Shown piece by piece: positions 15,978 through 24,714 of a stretch of 64,000 bases of DNA. The first letter of the stretch is position 1; every line of letters begins with the position of its first letter. A model generated the notes under the pieces. The model ran no database searches, was not told the DNA's origin, and saw only the letters and a program-made list of their open reading frames with translations. The translations under genes were made by a program, and so were the position numbers. The stretch is taken from NCBI RefSeq assembly GCF_014137995.1, contig NZ_JACGWV010000001.1, positions 2,294,001 to 2,358,000 of the forward strand, written 5' to 3'. The stretch is from Promicromonospora sukumoe. GTDB taxonomy: Bacteria; Actinomycetota; Actinomycetes; Actinomycetales; Cellulomonadaceae.

Positions 15978-17321
15978 ATGCTCCCCGTCCGCCTCGACCG
16001 CACCCGCCCCGAGCCCCTCCCCGCGCAGCTCGCCGCCGCCGTCCGCGCGCTCGTGACCGACGGCACCCTGAACACCGGCGACCGCCTCCCCTCCAGCCGC
16101 GCGCTGGCGGCGGACCTGGGTGTGGCGCGCGCCGTCGTCGAGCAGGCGTACGACCAGCTCCTGGCCGAGGCCTGGGTCTCGACCCGGCACGGGGCCGGCA
16201 CGTTCGTGGCGTCCGGGGAGACGCTCCCCACGCAGCCGCGGGCCCCGCGACCCGCTGCCCAGGCGCCCCGGTACATCCACCTGGACGCCGGTACCCCGTG
16301 GATCGACCCGCGCCATCTCGCGGGCTGGCGCCGCGCCTGGCGGGAGGTCTCCACGGCGACGCCGCCGCGGGGCTACCCCGACCCGGGCGGCCTGGCGGAG
16401 CTGCGGGAGGCCCTCGCCGAACGGCTCGCCCGCACCCGGGGCCTGACGGTCGGCCCCGACGAGATCCTGCTGACCAGCGGCTCCACCGACGCCCTGCGGC
16501 AGCTGCTCGGCGTGCTCGGTCCGGGCGGCGTCCTGGTCGAGGACCCGGGCTACCGGGCCGCCGTGGAGACGATCCGCGTGTCGGGGCGCGACGTCGTGGA
16601 CCATCCCGCGCTCGCGCCCGTCACCGACCTGACCGGGTGCGCCGCCGCGTACGTCACGCCCGCGCACCAGCACCCGCTGGGCCGGGTCATGCCGGCGGCG
16701 GACCGGCTCGCGCTCCTGGCGGCCGCCCGCGCCGCGGGCGCCGTCGTGGTCGAGGACGACTACGACTCCGAGTTCCGGTACGACGTCGCCCCCGTGCCGG
16801 CCCTCGCGGCCCTCGACCGCACGTGCGTGGCGTACGTGGGGACCGCCTCGAAGTCGGTCAGCCCCAGCCTGCGCCTCGGCTGGCTCGTCGCGCCGCCGGA
16901 GGTCCACGAGCGACTCCTGCACCGTCGCGCCATCACGCACGACACCCCGCCGTGGGCCAGCCAGCGGGCCCTGCTCACGCTGCTGCGCGACGGCTGGGTC
17001 GACAAGGTGGTCCGTACCGCGCGCCGCGTCTACGCCGACCGGGCGCCCCGGGTCGCCGCCGCGCTCGAACCGCACGCGAAGCTCGCCGGGCCGCTGGCCG
17101 GGATGTACTCCACGTGGCACACGTCCCCGGAGCAGGCCGCAGCGGCGCGGGCCGCCGCCCGCGCCGCGGGGTTCGACGTCCGGCTGCTGGAGCAGTACTG
17201 CCGCACCGCCGACCTGTCCGGCCTGGTGCTCGGCTTCGGCGGCGTGACCGACGCCGAGCTCGACCGGGCCCTGGCCGCGGTGGTCAGCGGCCTGCGCGGC
17301 GAGGAACCGCGCAAGCGCTGA
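15978..17321 (+). CDS. MocR/PdxR-type regulator: GntR wHTH fused to aminotransferase-like domain
   Basis: Residues 1-75 are a GntR winged helix (PLPAQLAAAVRALVTDG, GDRLPSSRALAADLGVARAVVEQAYDQL, TRHGAGTFVAS). Residues about 90-440 are a fold-type I aminotransferase with TSGSTDALRQLLG, YVTPAHQHPLG, VVEDDYDSEFRY and the PLP lysine in GTASKSVSPSLRLGW. MocR proteins sense PLP or aldimines and control B6 or amino-acid genes. It lies divergent from the PNPOx-family gene, its likely target. The total of 447 residues is usual for the family. Confidence 0.92.
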   Translation: MLPVRLDRTRPEPLPAQLAAAVRALVTDGTLNTGDRLPSSRALAADLGVARAVVEQAYDQLLAEAWVSTRHGAGTFVASGETLPTQPRAPRPAAQAPRYIHLDAGTPWIDPRHLAGWRRAWREVSTATPPRGYPDPGGLAELREALAERLARTRGLTVGPDEILLTSGSTDALRQLLGVLGPGGVLVEDPGYRAAVETIRVSGRDVVDHPALAPVTDLTGCAAAYVTPAHQHPLGRVMPAADRLALLAAARAAGAVVVEDDYDSEFRYDVAPVPALAALDRTCVAYVGTASKSVSPSLRLGWLVAPPEVHERLLHRRAITHDTPPWASQRALLTLLRDGWVDKVVRTARRVYADRAPRVAAALEPHAKLAGPLAGMYSTWHTSPEQAAAARAAARAAGFDVRLLEQYCRTADLSGLVLGFGGVTDAELDRALAAVVSGLRGEEPRKR

Positions 17322-17351
17322 CCACCGCGACCCGCGGCGCCCGAAAACGAC

Positions 17352-19202
17352 TCAGACCAGCGAGTCCTGCCACGCCTCGTGCAGCCGCGCGTACCGCCCG
17401 TCGCCGGCGATCAGCTCGGCGGGCGTGCCGTCCTCGACCACCGCGCCGTGCTCCATCACGAGCACCCGGTCGGCGATCGCCACGGTGGACAGCCGGTGCG
17501 CGATGATGATCGCGGTCCGGTCGGCCAGCAGGGTCTGCAGGCCCCGCTGTACGAGGCGCTCACCCGGCATGTCGAGCGACGACGTCGCCTCGTCGAGCAC
17601 GAGCACCGCCGGGTCGGCGAGGAACGCCCGCGCGAACGACAGGAGCTGCCGCTGCCCCGCCGACACGCGCCCGCCGCGCTTGTTCACGTCGGTGTCGTAG
17701 CCGTCGGGCATCTCGAGGATGAACTCGTGCGCGCCCACGGCGCGCGCGGCCGCCTCGATCTCCTCCTGGGACGCGCCCGGCCGCCCGAGCGCGATGTTCT
17801 CCCGCACGGACCCGCTGAACAGGTACGCCTCCTGCGTCACCATGACGACGGCGCGCCGCAGGTCGGCCGAGGCCAGGTCGCGGACGTCGATGCCGTCCAG
17901 GCGCACGGCCCCGGCGGACGCGTCGTAGAACCGCGTGACCAGCTTCGCCACCGTGGACTTGCCGGCCCCGGTGGTGCCGACCACGGCCACGGTCTGGCCG
18001 GCCGGGATCGTGAGGTCCAGGTCCGGCAGCACCACGGGGCCGTCGCCGTACTGGAACCGCACGTGGTCCAGCCGCAGCTCGCCGCGCGCCCGCTCCCCGG
18101 CCGCGGCCAGCGGCGTCGGGCGCGTGGGCTCGACGACGGTGGGCTCCTCGGCGAGCAGGCCCGACACCTTCTCCAGCGCCGCCGTGGCGGACTGGAAGGA
18201 GTTGTAGAACATGCCGAGCTGCTGCACCGGCTGGAAGAACCGCTTGCAGTACAGCAGCACAGCCGCCAGCACGCCCACCTCGAGCGCGCCGTCGAGCACC
18301 CTCCAGCCGCCGACGGCGAGCGCCGCCACGACCGTCATGTTCCCGATCAGGATCAGACCCGGCTGGAAGCGGCCGTTGACGCCGAAGATCTGCAGGTTGG
18401 CGTCGCGGTAGTCCTCGCCGAGCTTGCCGTAGTCCCCCTCGGTGGTGGGCTCGCGGCGGAACGCCTGCACGGCGCGCATGCCGGTCATGGTCTCGACGAA
18501 CTTGACGATGAGCCGGGCCGACGCCGTCCGCTGCTCCCGGTAGAACCGCTGGGACATGCGCTGGAACCAGCGCGTGAGCAGCCAGGCCGGGATGAACGCG
18601 ACGGCGAGCACGAGGCCGGAGCGCCAGTCGACGTAGAACAGGAACCCGAACGTGAACAGCATCAGCAGCAGCGAGGAGACGACGCCGGTCAGGCCGCCGT
18701 CGAGCAGCTCGCGCAGCGCCTCCAGGTCGGAGGTCTGCCGGGAGATGATGCGCCCCGACGTGTACGACTCGTGGAACTCCAGCGAGAGCCGCTGGGTCTG
18801 CCGGAACACGCGGCGCCGCAGGTCCAGCAGCACGGCCTGGGCAATCCGGGCGGCGGCCCGCACATAGGCACCGGCGGCGACGCCGCCCAGCACGGCGGCG
18901 ACGACGTACCCCGAGCCGGTGAGGACCAGGGGCGTGATCGACCCCTCGCGCAGGGCCGGGACAGCGTCGTCGATCGCGACGCCGACCAGCCAGGGCCCCG
19001 CCACCTGGCCGAGCGTGGACGCGACCACGAGCACGGCGGCCCAGGCCAGGGCCTTCTTGTGGGAGCGCAGCAGGTCGCCGAGCAGCTGCATGGACCGGCG
19101 TCGGACGGCGCGGGACGCGTCCTGGCCGAGGAGGGTCTCGTCGTCCGCGGCGGCGTCGGTGGGACGACGGCGCCCGGTGGTGGGCTCCGTGGTGACCGTC
19201 AT
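17352..19202 (-). CDS. ABC exporter half-transporter B (TMD-NBD), catalytic Walker B, degenerate signature
   Basis: This 616-residue protein has six transmembrane helices (about 45-330) followed by an ATPase domain. Walker A is GTTGAGKST and Walker B is [12 protein letters not shown] with the catalytic Glu. The signature is altered to VSAGQRQ where LSGGQ is usual. It is the partner of the upstream gene (ATGA overlap). Together they fit the heterodimeric exporter class with one consensus and one degenerate ATP site. Substrates of such pairs range from drugs to lipids and peptides; here the substrate is unknown. Confidence 0.92.
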   Translation of the reverse strand: MTVTTEPTTGRRRPTDAAADDETLLGQDASRAVRRRSMQLLGDLLRSHKKALAWAAVLVVASTLGQVAGPWLVGVAIDDAVPALREGSITPLVLTGSGYVVAAVLGGVAAGAYVRAAARIAQAVLLDLRRRVFRQTQRLSLEFHESYTSGRIISRQTSDLEALRELLDGGLTGVVSSLLLMLFTFGFLFYVDWRSGLVLAVAFIPAWLLTRWFQRMSQRFYREQRTASARLIVKFVETMTGMRAVQAFRREPTTEGDYGKLGEDYRDANLQIFGVNGRFQPGLILIGNMTVVAALAVGGWRVLDGALEVGVLAAVLLYCKRFFQPVQQLGMFYNSFQSATAALEKVSGLLAEEPTVVEPTRPTPLAAAGERARGELRLDHVRFQYGDGPVVLPDLDLTIPAGQTVAVVGTTGAGKSTVAKLVTRFYDASAGAVRLDGIDVRDLASADLRRAVVMVTQEAYLFSGSVRENIALGRPGASQEEIEAAARAVGAHEFILEMPDGYDTDVNKRGGRVSAGQRQLLSFARAFLADPAVLVLDEATSSLDMPGERLVQRGLQTLLADRTAIIIAHRLSTVAIADRVLVMEHGAVVEDGTPAELIAGDGRYARLHEAWQDSLV

Positions 19203-21130
19203 GACAGCGCCTCCTGGCTCTCGGTCTGCTGGCTCTGGCCATGCTGGCTCTCGCCCTGCTCGGCGTGGTTCTCGCCGTCGTGCGCCTCGTAGTCCTGTTC
19301 CAGGCTCGAGATGATGTACCGGTAGTGCGGGTCGGTGGCCAGCAGGTCGTGGTGCGTGCCGACGGCGGTGATGCGGCCGCCCTGCAGCACCGCGACGCGG
19401 TCGGCGAGGGCCACGGTCGAGGGCCGGTGGGCGATGATCAGGCTGGTCGTGGCCCCCAGCACGTCCCGCAGGCGCGCGGTGACCGCCTCCTCCGTGGTGA
19501 CGTCGAGGGCGGACAGCGGGTCGTCGAGCACGAGCACCCGCGGCCGGGCGGCGATGGCCCGGGCCAGGGCGAGCCGCTGGCGCTGGCCGCCGGACAGGGA
19601 CAGGCCCTCCTCGCCGATCCGGGTGCCGACGCCGTCGGGCAGGTCCAGCACGAACTGCGCCTGGGCCACCTCCAGCGCCTGCGTCATGAGGGCCTCACGC
19701 TCGGCCTCCGGCAGGCCGTCGGGCACGCCGAGCAGCACGTTGTCCCGCACGGAGGCGGAGAACAGCGTGGGGTCCTCGAAGGCGACGGCGACCCGCTCGC
19801 GCACCTGCGCGCGGGTCATGTCGCGCACGTCGACGCCGTCCACCTCGACCACTCCGGCCGTGACGTCGAAGAGCCGCGGCGGCAGCATCGCCAGCGTCGA
19901 CTTGCCGGAGCCGGTCAGGCCGACCAGGGCGGTGGTGGTGCCGGGCGGCAGCTCCAGGTCGACCTGGTCGAGCACGGGGCGCTCGGCGTCGTCGTACCGG
20001 AAGGTGACGTTGCGGAAGGCGACGTGCCCGCCTGTCTCGCCGGTGGCGGGCGGCAGGTCCGCGGACCGGGACGGGTCGGTGAGCGGGTTGACGGTCTCGA
20101 TCACCTCGAAGAACCGGTCGACGGCGGTGCGCGCGTTGAGCGTCATCGACAGCGTCATGCCGAGGTCGACGACGGGGCCGTTGATGACCGCCGTCGTGGC
20201 GAAGAACGCGACCAGCGCGCCGAGCGTCATGTCGCCCTGGGCCACGAGGTAGACGCCGGCGACGAGGGCGACCGCCTGCGTGACCTCGGGGATCACGCGC
20301 AGGGCGGTGGTCAGGCCCGCGTCGGTGGTGGCCTTGCGGATCTCGGTCTCGCGCAGCTCGGACGCCTGGTCGGTGAACGAGTCCAGGGCGTCGGGCCCGC
20401 GGCCGAACGCCTTGAGCACGCGGATGCCGTGCACCGACTCCTCGACGGTGGTGGCGAGGTCGCCCGACTGGTCCTGCGAGAGCCGCGAGATCTTGCGGTA
20501 CTTGCGGGAGAACCGGAACGCCAGGATCGTCACGGGGATCGCGCCGCACAGGAAGATGATGCCGAGCCAGCCGCCCGTGACCACGAGCAGGCCGACGCCG
20601 ACCACGATGGTCACGAAGCTGACCACGAGCTGCAGGATGCCGAAGACGAGCCAGCGGCGCAGCAGGCCGAGGTCGCCCATGATGCGGCTCAGGAGCTGGC
20701 CGCCGGGCCAGCGGTCGTGGAACGCGATCGGCAGGTCCTGCAGGTGCTTGAACAGCGCCATGCGCATCACGGCCTCGACGCGCGTGCCGGGGAACATGAC
20801 GAGCGTGCGGCGCAGCAGGATCAGGCCGGCCTCGCCGACGCCGAGCAGCGCGACGAGGACGACGGACCAGGCCAGGCCCGTCCAGTCGTGGTCCTCCGCG
20901 CCCGTCGTGAGCGGGCCGTCGGTGACCCACTGCAGCACGCGCGGGATGGCGAGCGCCATGAGGCTGGCGCCCAGCGAAGCCAGCAGTCCGCCCACCAGCC
21001 GCGGCATCGCGGGGCGGACGTAGGGGTACAGCCTGCGGACCGAGGCGAAGGTGCTGCGCTCGGCGCCGGGCGGACTACTGGGGTCAGAAGAAGGATCGGA
21101 TCGATTCGAGCGTTCGTCTGTGGGAGGCAT
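19199..21130 (-). CDS. ABC exporter half-transporter A (TMD-NBD), Walker B Glu replaced by Asp
   Basis: This half-transporter has six transmembrane helices, then Walker [10 protein letters not shown], a consensus LSGGQRQR signature, and Walker B as [12 protein letters not shown]. An Asp stands where the catalytic Glu is expected. Its intact signature pairs with the intact Walker B of the partner, and the reverse pair forms the degenerate site. The start at 21130 (MPPTDER) is chosen because GATAAT lies 7 nt before it. The ATG at 21139 is preceded directly by that hexamer and would fall inside the promoter. The C-terminal 25 residues are His/Gln/Glu-rich ([24 protein letters not shown]) and probably disordered. 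Confidence 0.92.
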   Translation of the reverse strand: MPPTDERSNRSDPSSDPSSPPGAERSTFASVRRLYPYVRPAMPRLVGGLLASLGASLMALAIPRVLQWVTDGPLTTGAEDHDWTGLAWSVVLVALLGVGEAGLILLRRTLVMFPGTRVEAVMRMALFKHLQDLPIAFHDRWPGGQLLSRIMGDLGLLRRWLVFGILQLVVSFVTIVVGVGLLVVTGGWLGIIFLCGAIPVTILAFRFSRKYRKISRLSQDQSGDLATTVEESVHGIRVLKAFGRGPDALDSFTDQASELRETEIRKATTDAGLTTALRVIPEVTQAVALVAGVYLVAQGDMTLGALVAFFATTAVINGPVVDLGMTLSMTLNARTAVDRFFEVIETVNPLTDPSRSADLPPATGETGGHVAFRNVTFRYDDAERPVLDQVDLELPPGTTTALVGLTGSGKSTLAMLPPRLFDVTAGVVEVDGVDVRDMTRAQVRERVAVAFEDPTLFSASVRDNVLLGVPDGLPEAEREALMTQALEVAQAQFVLDLPDGVGTRIGEEGLSLSGGQRQRLALARAIAARPRVLVLDDPLSALDVTTEEAVTARLRDVLGATTSLIIAHRPSTVALADRVAVLQGGRITAVGTHHDLLATDPHYRYIISSLEQDYEAHDGENHAEQGESQHGQSQQTESQEALS

Positions 21131-21137
21131 CGCCTCC

Positions 21138-21143
21138 ATTATC
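21138..21143 (-). promoter_or_regulatory. -10 (GATAAT) of the ABC exporter operon
   Basis: GATAAT on the minus strand is followed by GGAGGCG and the ATG at 21130. It overlaps the alternative ATG at 21139 and so decides the start. Confidence 0.55.
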
Positions 21144-21216
21144 CGGGCGGGCGCAAGTTGTTAGTTTCGGTAAGCACCTTTCTCGTTGTGACCTGCGCCA
21201 CAGGGTGCGCGCGCGC

Positions 21217-22008
21217 TCAGCGCACCCGCACCGACAGGCACGTGACGCAGCCCTCGAGCTTCTCGAACTCGGTCACGGGCGTGGTGTGCACGGTCAGGCC
21301 GCGGCCCCGCAGCAGCTCGGCGGTGGCCGGCGCGCTCTCCGACAGCAGCACCGTGGTCGGGTCCAGCACGACGACGGCGGTCCCCTCCGCCTCGGGCACC
21401 GGCAGGAACGACTCGAACACGGACGGGTCGTCGACCAGCGGCGGGTACCCGATCACCGTGCCGTCCGGCAGGGCCGTGACGGCCGTCTTCAGGTGCAGCG
21501 CCCGGGTCACGGGCACCTCGACGACGCGCCAGCCGCGCGGTTCGAGCAGCGCCCGCAGCTGTCCGGCGCCGTCGGCGTTGGTGCGCGCCGTCCGCCCCAC
21601 GTAGACGGTGCTCCCGACCTTGAGGATGTCGCCGCCCTCCAGGGTGCCGGGCTCGGCGATCTCGGCGACCTCCCGGCCCGTCGCGCCGGCCACCGGCCGC
21701 ATCGACTCGATCTCGCCGCGCCGGGACAGGGCCCCTGGCCGGGTCAGGACGATCAGGTCGTCGAACACCACCACAGCATCCTCGACGAACACGCCGTCGG
21801 GGTGGGCGTCGGCCGCGGGCAGCTCGCGCACCGACCAGCCCAGGTCCCGGAACACGTCCACGTAGCCCGTCCACTGCCGCGCGGCCAGGGCCGGGTCGAC
21901 GGGGACGCGCTCGAGGTGCGTCAGCTCGCCGTCGGCCAGGGCGGGCGACGGCGGGCGGACGAGCAGGGTGCGGTGCGCGGGCTCTGCGCCGGGCTGAGAA
22001 GTGACCAT
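21217..22008 (-). CDS. ddaH: Dimethylarginine dimethylaminohydrolase (DDAH)
   Basis: DDAH hydrolyses N-methylated arginines to citrulline and methylamines. The 263-residue length and the motifs are those of the family: FVEDAVVVFDDLIVLTRPGALSRRGE (substrate binding), LEGGDIL, the catalytic His in LHLKTAV, and the catalytic Cys in EKLEGCVTCLSVRV at the C-terminus. A leaderless promoter overlaps the upstream stop codon. Its position just downstream of the siderophore operon does not imply a functional link. Confidence 0.92.
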   Translation of the reverse strand: MVTSQPGAEPAHRTLLVRPPSPALADGELTHLERVPVDPALAARQWTGYVDVFRDLGWSVRELPAADAHPDGVFVEDAVVVFDDLIVLTRPGALSRRGEIESMRPVAGATGREVAEIAEPGTLEGGDILKVGSTVYVGRTARTNADGAGQLRALLEPRGWRVVEVPVTRALHLKTAVTALPDGTVIGYPPLVDDPSVFESFLPVPEAEGTAVVVLDPTTVLLSESAPATAELLRGRGLTVHTTPVTEFEKLEGCVTCLSVRVR

Positions 22009-22014
22009 GCCGCG

Positions 22015-22020
22015 ACGCTA
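22015..22020 (-). promoter_or_regulatory. Leaderless -10 (TAGCGT) of ddaH
   Basis: It lies 6 nt before the ATG at 22008. TAG (22020-22018) is also the stop codon of the acylase-acetyltransferase gene. Confidence 0.6.
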
Positions 22021-24696
22021 TCGCGGCCCGGGCTCTCCGCGATCGAGGTAGGCCATCCGCGCCACCTTGGGCCCCTGCGGCGACTCGAACGAGACCACTT
22101 CCCCCGCGGTGAACCCCATGACCTGCATGCGGCGGACCGCCTTCTCGTTGTGCGCGTCGGGCTCCCCCACCAGGCGGCGGGTACCCGCCCCGGCGAACAG
22201 GAAGCCGCGCATCGCGGGCCCGAGCACCGACCAGGGGTCCAGGGGCGCGCCGTGCCGGGCGACCGGGCCGCGGCTGCCCAGGAAGAAGTGCAGGCCCAGG
22301 TCGCCGGGGCGCACGTCGTAGGCGGTGCCGACCGGGTCGTGCTCGGGGTGGTAGGCCTGCAGGAGCACCACGGGCTCGTCGTCCCAGCGCACGAGGTAGG
22401 CGTGGTGCGTCTCCAGGGAGTCGACGAACGCGTAGGTGTCGCGCACCTCGTCGCGCGTGTGCTCCCCCATCCCCCAGAAGGACGCGCGCGGCTGGGTGAA
22501 CCAGCCGTGCAGCAGGTCGGCGTCGGCGTCGGGGTCCAGCACGTGCACCGTGACCAGGCCGTCCGCGCCGAAGTCGCGGCGCCACACCTCCGCGCCGCGG
22601 GCGCCGTTGAGCAGCCGCAGGCTCGTGTCCGCGGGGCGCAGGCGGTCCCAGTCGGTGACGACGGCGGTGGTGCGGGCGTCGGCCCAGGTGGCGTGCTGGT
22701 CGTCGAAGTGCGGGCTGCCCGGACGCCCGTCGGCGCCGAAGGGCACGCCCCACCGGCTGTTCGAGCGGTCCGACAGGTCCCAGACGTAGCGCGCGACCGA
22801 CGCGCGGTAGGCCGTCGGCGCGACGCCGGGCGCGCCGCCCGTGCAGCGCACCGTCTCGTTGTTCCCGGAGACGGGCGCGGGGACGACGCCGACCGGCCGG
22901 CCCGGCACCGCGGGCGCCACCAGGTCGGGGACGGGCAGCAGCGGGGCCGGGACGTGCAGGTCGCCCCAGGTCGGTTCGTTGATGCTTTCCCGGGCGGCAA
23001 CAGCCAGCGCCGCCCCCGCCTCCGCCGCGGTGTCGATGCGCAGGCGCCGCCCGTCCGCGCCGTCGACCACGAGCCAGTCGGCCGCGAGGATGCGGGCCAG
23101 CCCGGCCCCGACCGCCGCCGCGACGTCGAACACACCGCCGAGGACCGGCGCGAGCGCGGGGTCCTGGTCGTGCGGCTCGTGCAGCGGGGCGAACACGGGG
23201 TGGTTGGCGAGACGGTGGGCCAGGGCGTCGCGCCAGCGCATGTAGAGGGCGGCGTCGGTGGAGGCCGCCTCCACGTGGGCGCCGTCCGCGACCCAGGCGC
23301 GCAGCCGGTCCGCGGCCGCGGAGGCGTCGCCGGCCAGGTGCGCGACGAGGCCCTCCGCGCCGAGGTCGCGGGTGTCGCCGTGGATGCGCGCCTGGGTCGC
23401 GGGCGACTCCGGTTCGCTCGTCTCGGCGAGGAGCTGGCGGATCCGCTCGGCGCGGTGCGGGGCGTAGGACCAGCCCAGGTCGTGCGCCTCGCGCCCGGGG
23501 CGCAGGTCGCGCGGTCCGGTGCCGGGGCGGCCGTCGGCTCCGGCGGGGTGCTGGGTCACGGGGCGCTCGTTGGCGTCGACGGCCACCTGCACCACCGCGG
23601 CGGGCGCGGGGAGGTCGACGTAGCCGTCGGCCGGCTTGGCGGCGGGCAGGGCGAGCTCCGGGGCGCCGGACGGCACGGCGGGGACCTTGCCCGCGGTCAG
23701 GCTGAGCACGTCGCCGGTGCTGTCGGCGGTCAGGACCCGGTTCACGGGGTCGACCCACCGGCCGAACGCGTCGGCGACGTCGCGGGCAGTATGGGCGTGC
23801 AGGAGCGCGCGCCAGGCACCGACGCCGACGTCGGACAGCTCGCGGGCCGGCCAGTGCAGGCGCCAGCCGTCGACCCCGCGGCTGTCCGCGCCGTCCCGCA
23901 CCACCTCGACGTGGTGGGCCGCGGCGTTGGTGATGCCCCAGGCAACGGACTGGTCTGACCCGGCATGCCGGTGCACCGCGTGCCCGAAGTGCGGCACGCC
24001 GGGCACGCCCGGGAAGGCGAAGCCGACGACGTCGTAGGGCGCGGCCGGGTCCGTGCACGCGAGCCGGACCTGCTGGTAGGGGCCGGGCAGCTCCAGGGTG
24101 CGGTGCGGGTCGCCCGCGACCAGCGGGCCGCCCGACGCCGTGTACCGGCCGTGCACGGCCCAGGCGTTGGAGCCGGAGCCGCCGTCGGCCGTGAACAGGC
24201 CCAGCACCCGGTCCAGCGGCACGCCGGGGACGTGCAGGTGCCGGGCCACGTGCGCCCGCCAGAGGATGCTCGGGAAACCGTTGAACAGCACGTGGCTCGC
24301 GAGGAACACGCCGATCGGCGTCCACGGTTGCCACGGGCGGAACGGGACGCCCGCCAGCTCGGGGACGTCCCGGCCTCCCGCCAGCAGACCGGCGCTGACG
24401 CCGTCCGCGTAGGCGGCCAGCCACGCCCGCTCGGGCGCGGCCAGCGCGTCGTGGATCTCGCGGGCCGTGGCGGCCAGCCGCTCCTTCGCGGCGAACCGGT
24501 CCCACGCCTGACCCGCCGCGCCGGCGATCTCGCCGTACCGCTCCTCGGCGCGCATCCGGTCCGCCTCGACCTGCAGCCCGCGGTCCTGGGCGGTCACCCA
24601 GCCCTGGCCGTAGGCCAGCGCAGTCTCGGTGGCGGCCCGCACGTGCGGGATGCCGAGGTCGTCACGAAACAGGTCGAAGTCCACGTTCCCTATCAT
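22018..24696 (-). CDS. Fusion: penicillin acylase-family Ntn hydrolase + siderophore-type GNAT acetyltransferase
   Basis: Residues 1 to about 680 match the penicillin amidase family. The start DLFRDDLGIPHVRAATETALAYGQGWVTAQDR is typical, the predicted nucleophile is Ser176 in GGSGSNAWAVHG, and SRWGVPFGADGRPGSPHFDDQ is the family's late motif. Residues from about 690 to 892 are an IucB/RhbD-like acetyltransferase (WFTQPRASFWGMGEHTRDEV, GDLGLHFFLGSRG, EPDAHNEKAVRRMQVMGF). No signal peptide is visible, which is unusual because penicillin acylases are normally exported. It is the last gene of the iron-regulated operon, 18 nt after the synthetase. In Streptomyces separate penicillin-amidase and acyltransferase genes (desG and desH, from memory) are linked to aryl-desferrioxamines. 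I infer that this enzyme supplies and attaches a non-standard acyl group. Confidence 0.88.
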   Translation of the reverse strand: MIGNVDFDLFRDDLGIPHVRAATETALAYGQGWVTAQDRGLQVEADRMRAEERYGEIAGAAGQAWDRFAAKERLAATAREIHDALAAPERAWLAAYADGVSAGLLAGGRDVPELAGVPFRPWQPWTPIGVFLASHVLFNGFPSILWRAHVARHLHVPGVPLDRVLGLFTADGGSGSNAWAVHGRYTASGGPLVAGDPHRTLELPGPYQQVRLACTDPAAPYDVVGFAFPGVPGVPHFGHAVHRHAGSDQSVAWGITNAAAHHVEVVRDGADSRGVDGWRLHWPARELSDVGVGAWRALLHAHTARDVADAFGRWVDPVNRVLTADSTGDVLSLTAGKVPAVPSGAPELALPAAKPADGYVDLPAPAAVVQVAVDANERPVTQHPAGADGRPGTGPRDLRPGREAHDLGWSYAPHRAERIRQLLAETSEPESPATQARIHGDTRDLGAEGLVAHLAGDASAAADRLRAWVADGAHVEAASTDAALYMRWRDALAHRLANHPVFAPLHEPHDQDPALAPVLGGVFDVAAAVGAGLARILAADWLVVDGADGRRLRIDTAAEAGAALAVAARESINEPTWGDLHVPAPLLPVPDLVAPAVPGRPVGVVPAPVSGNNETVRCTGGAPGVAPTAYRASVARYVWDLSDRSNSRWGVPFGADGRPGSPHFDDQHATWADARTTAVVTDWDRLRPADTSLRLLNGARGAEVWRRDFGADGLVTVHVLDPDADADLLHGWFTQPRASFWGMGEHTRDEVRDTYAFVDSLETHHAYLVRWDDEPVVLLQAYHPEHDPVGTAYDVRPGDLGLHFFLGSRGPVARHGAPLDPWSVLGPAMRGFLFAGAGTRRLVGEPDAHNEKAVRRMQVMGFTAGEVVSFESPQGPKVARMAYLDRGEPGPR

Positions 24697-24714
24697 CTCT
24701 CTGCGGTCATTTCT

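Noticed and set aside
21161..24505. 1114-codon frame overlapping the acylase-acetyltransferase gene
   Set aside because: It runs in another frame of the same strand, with Arg/Pro-rich translation. The 892-residue frame carries all the motifs.
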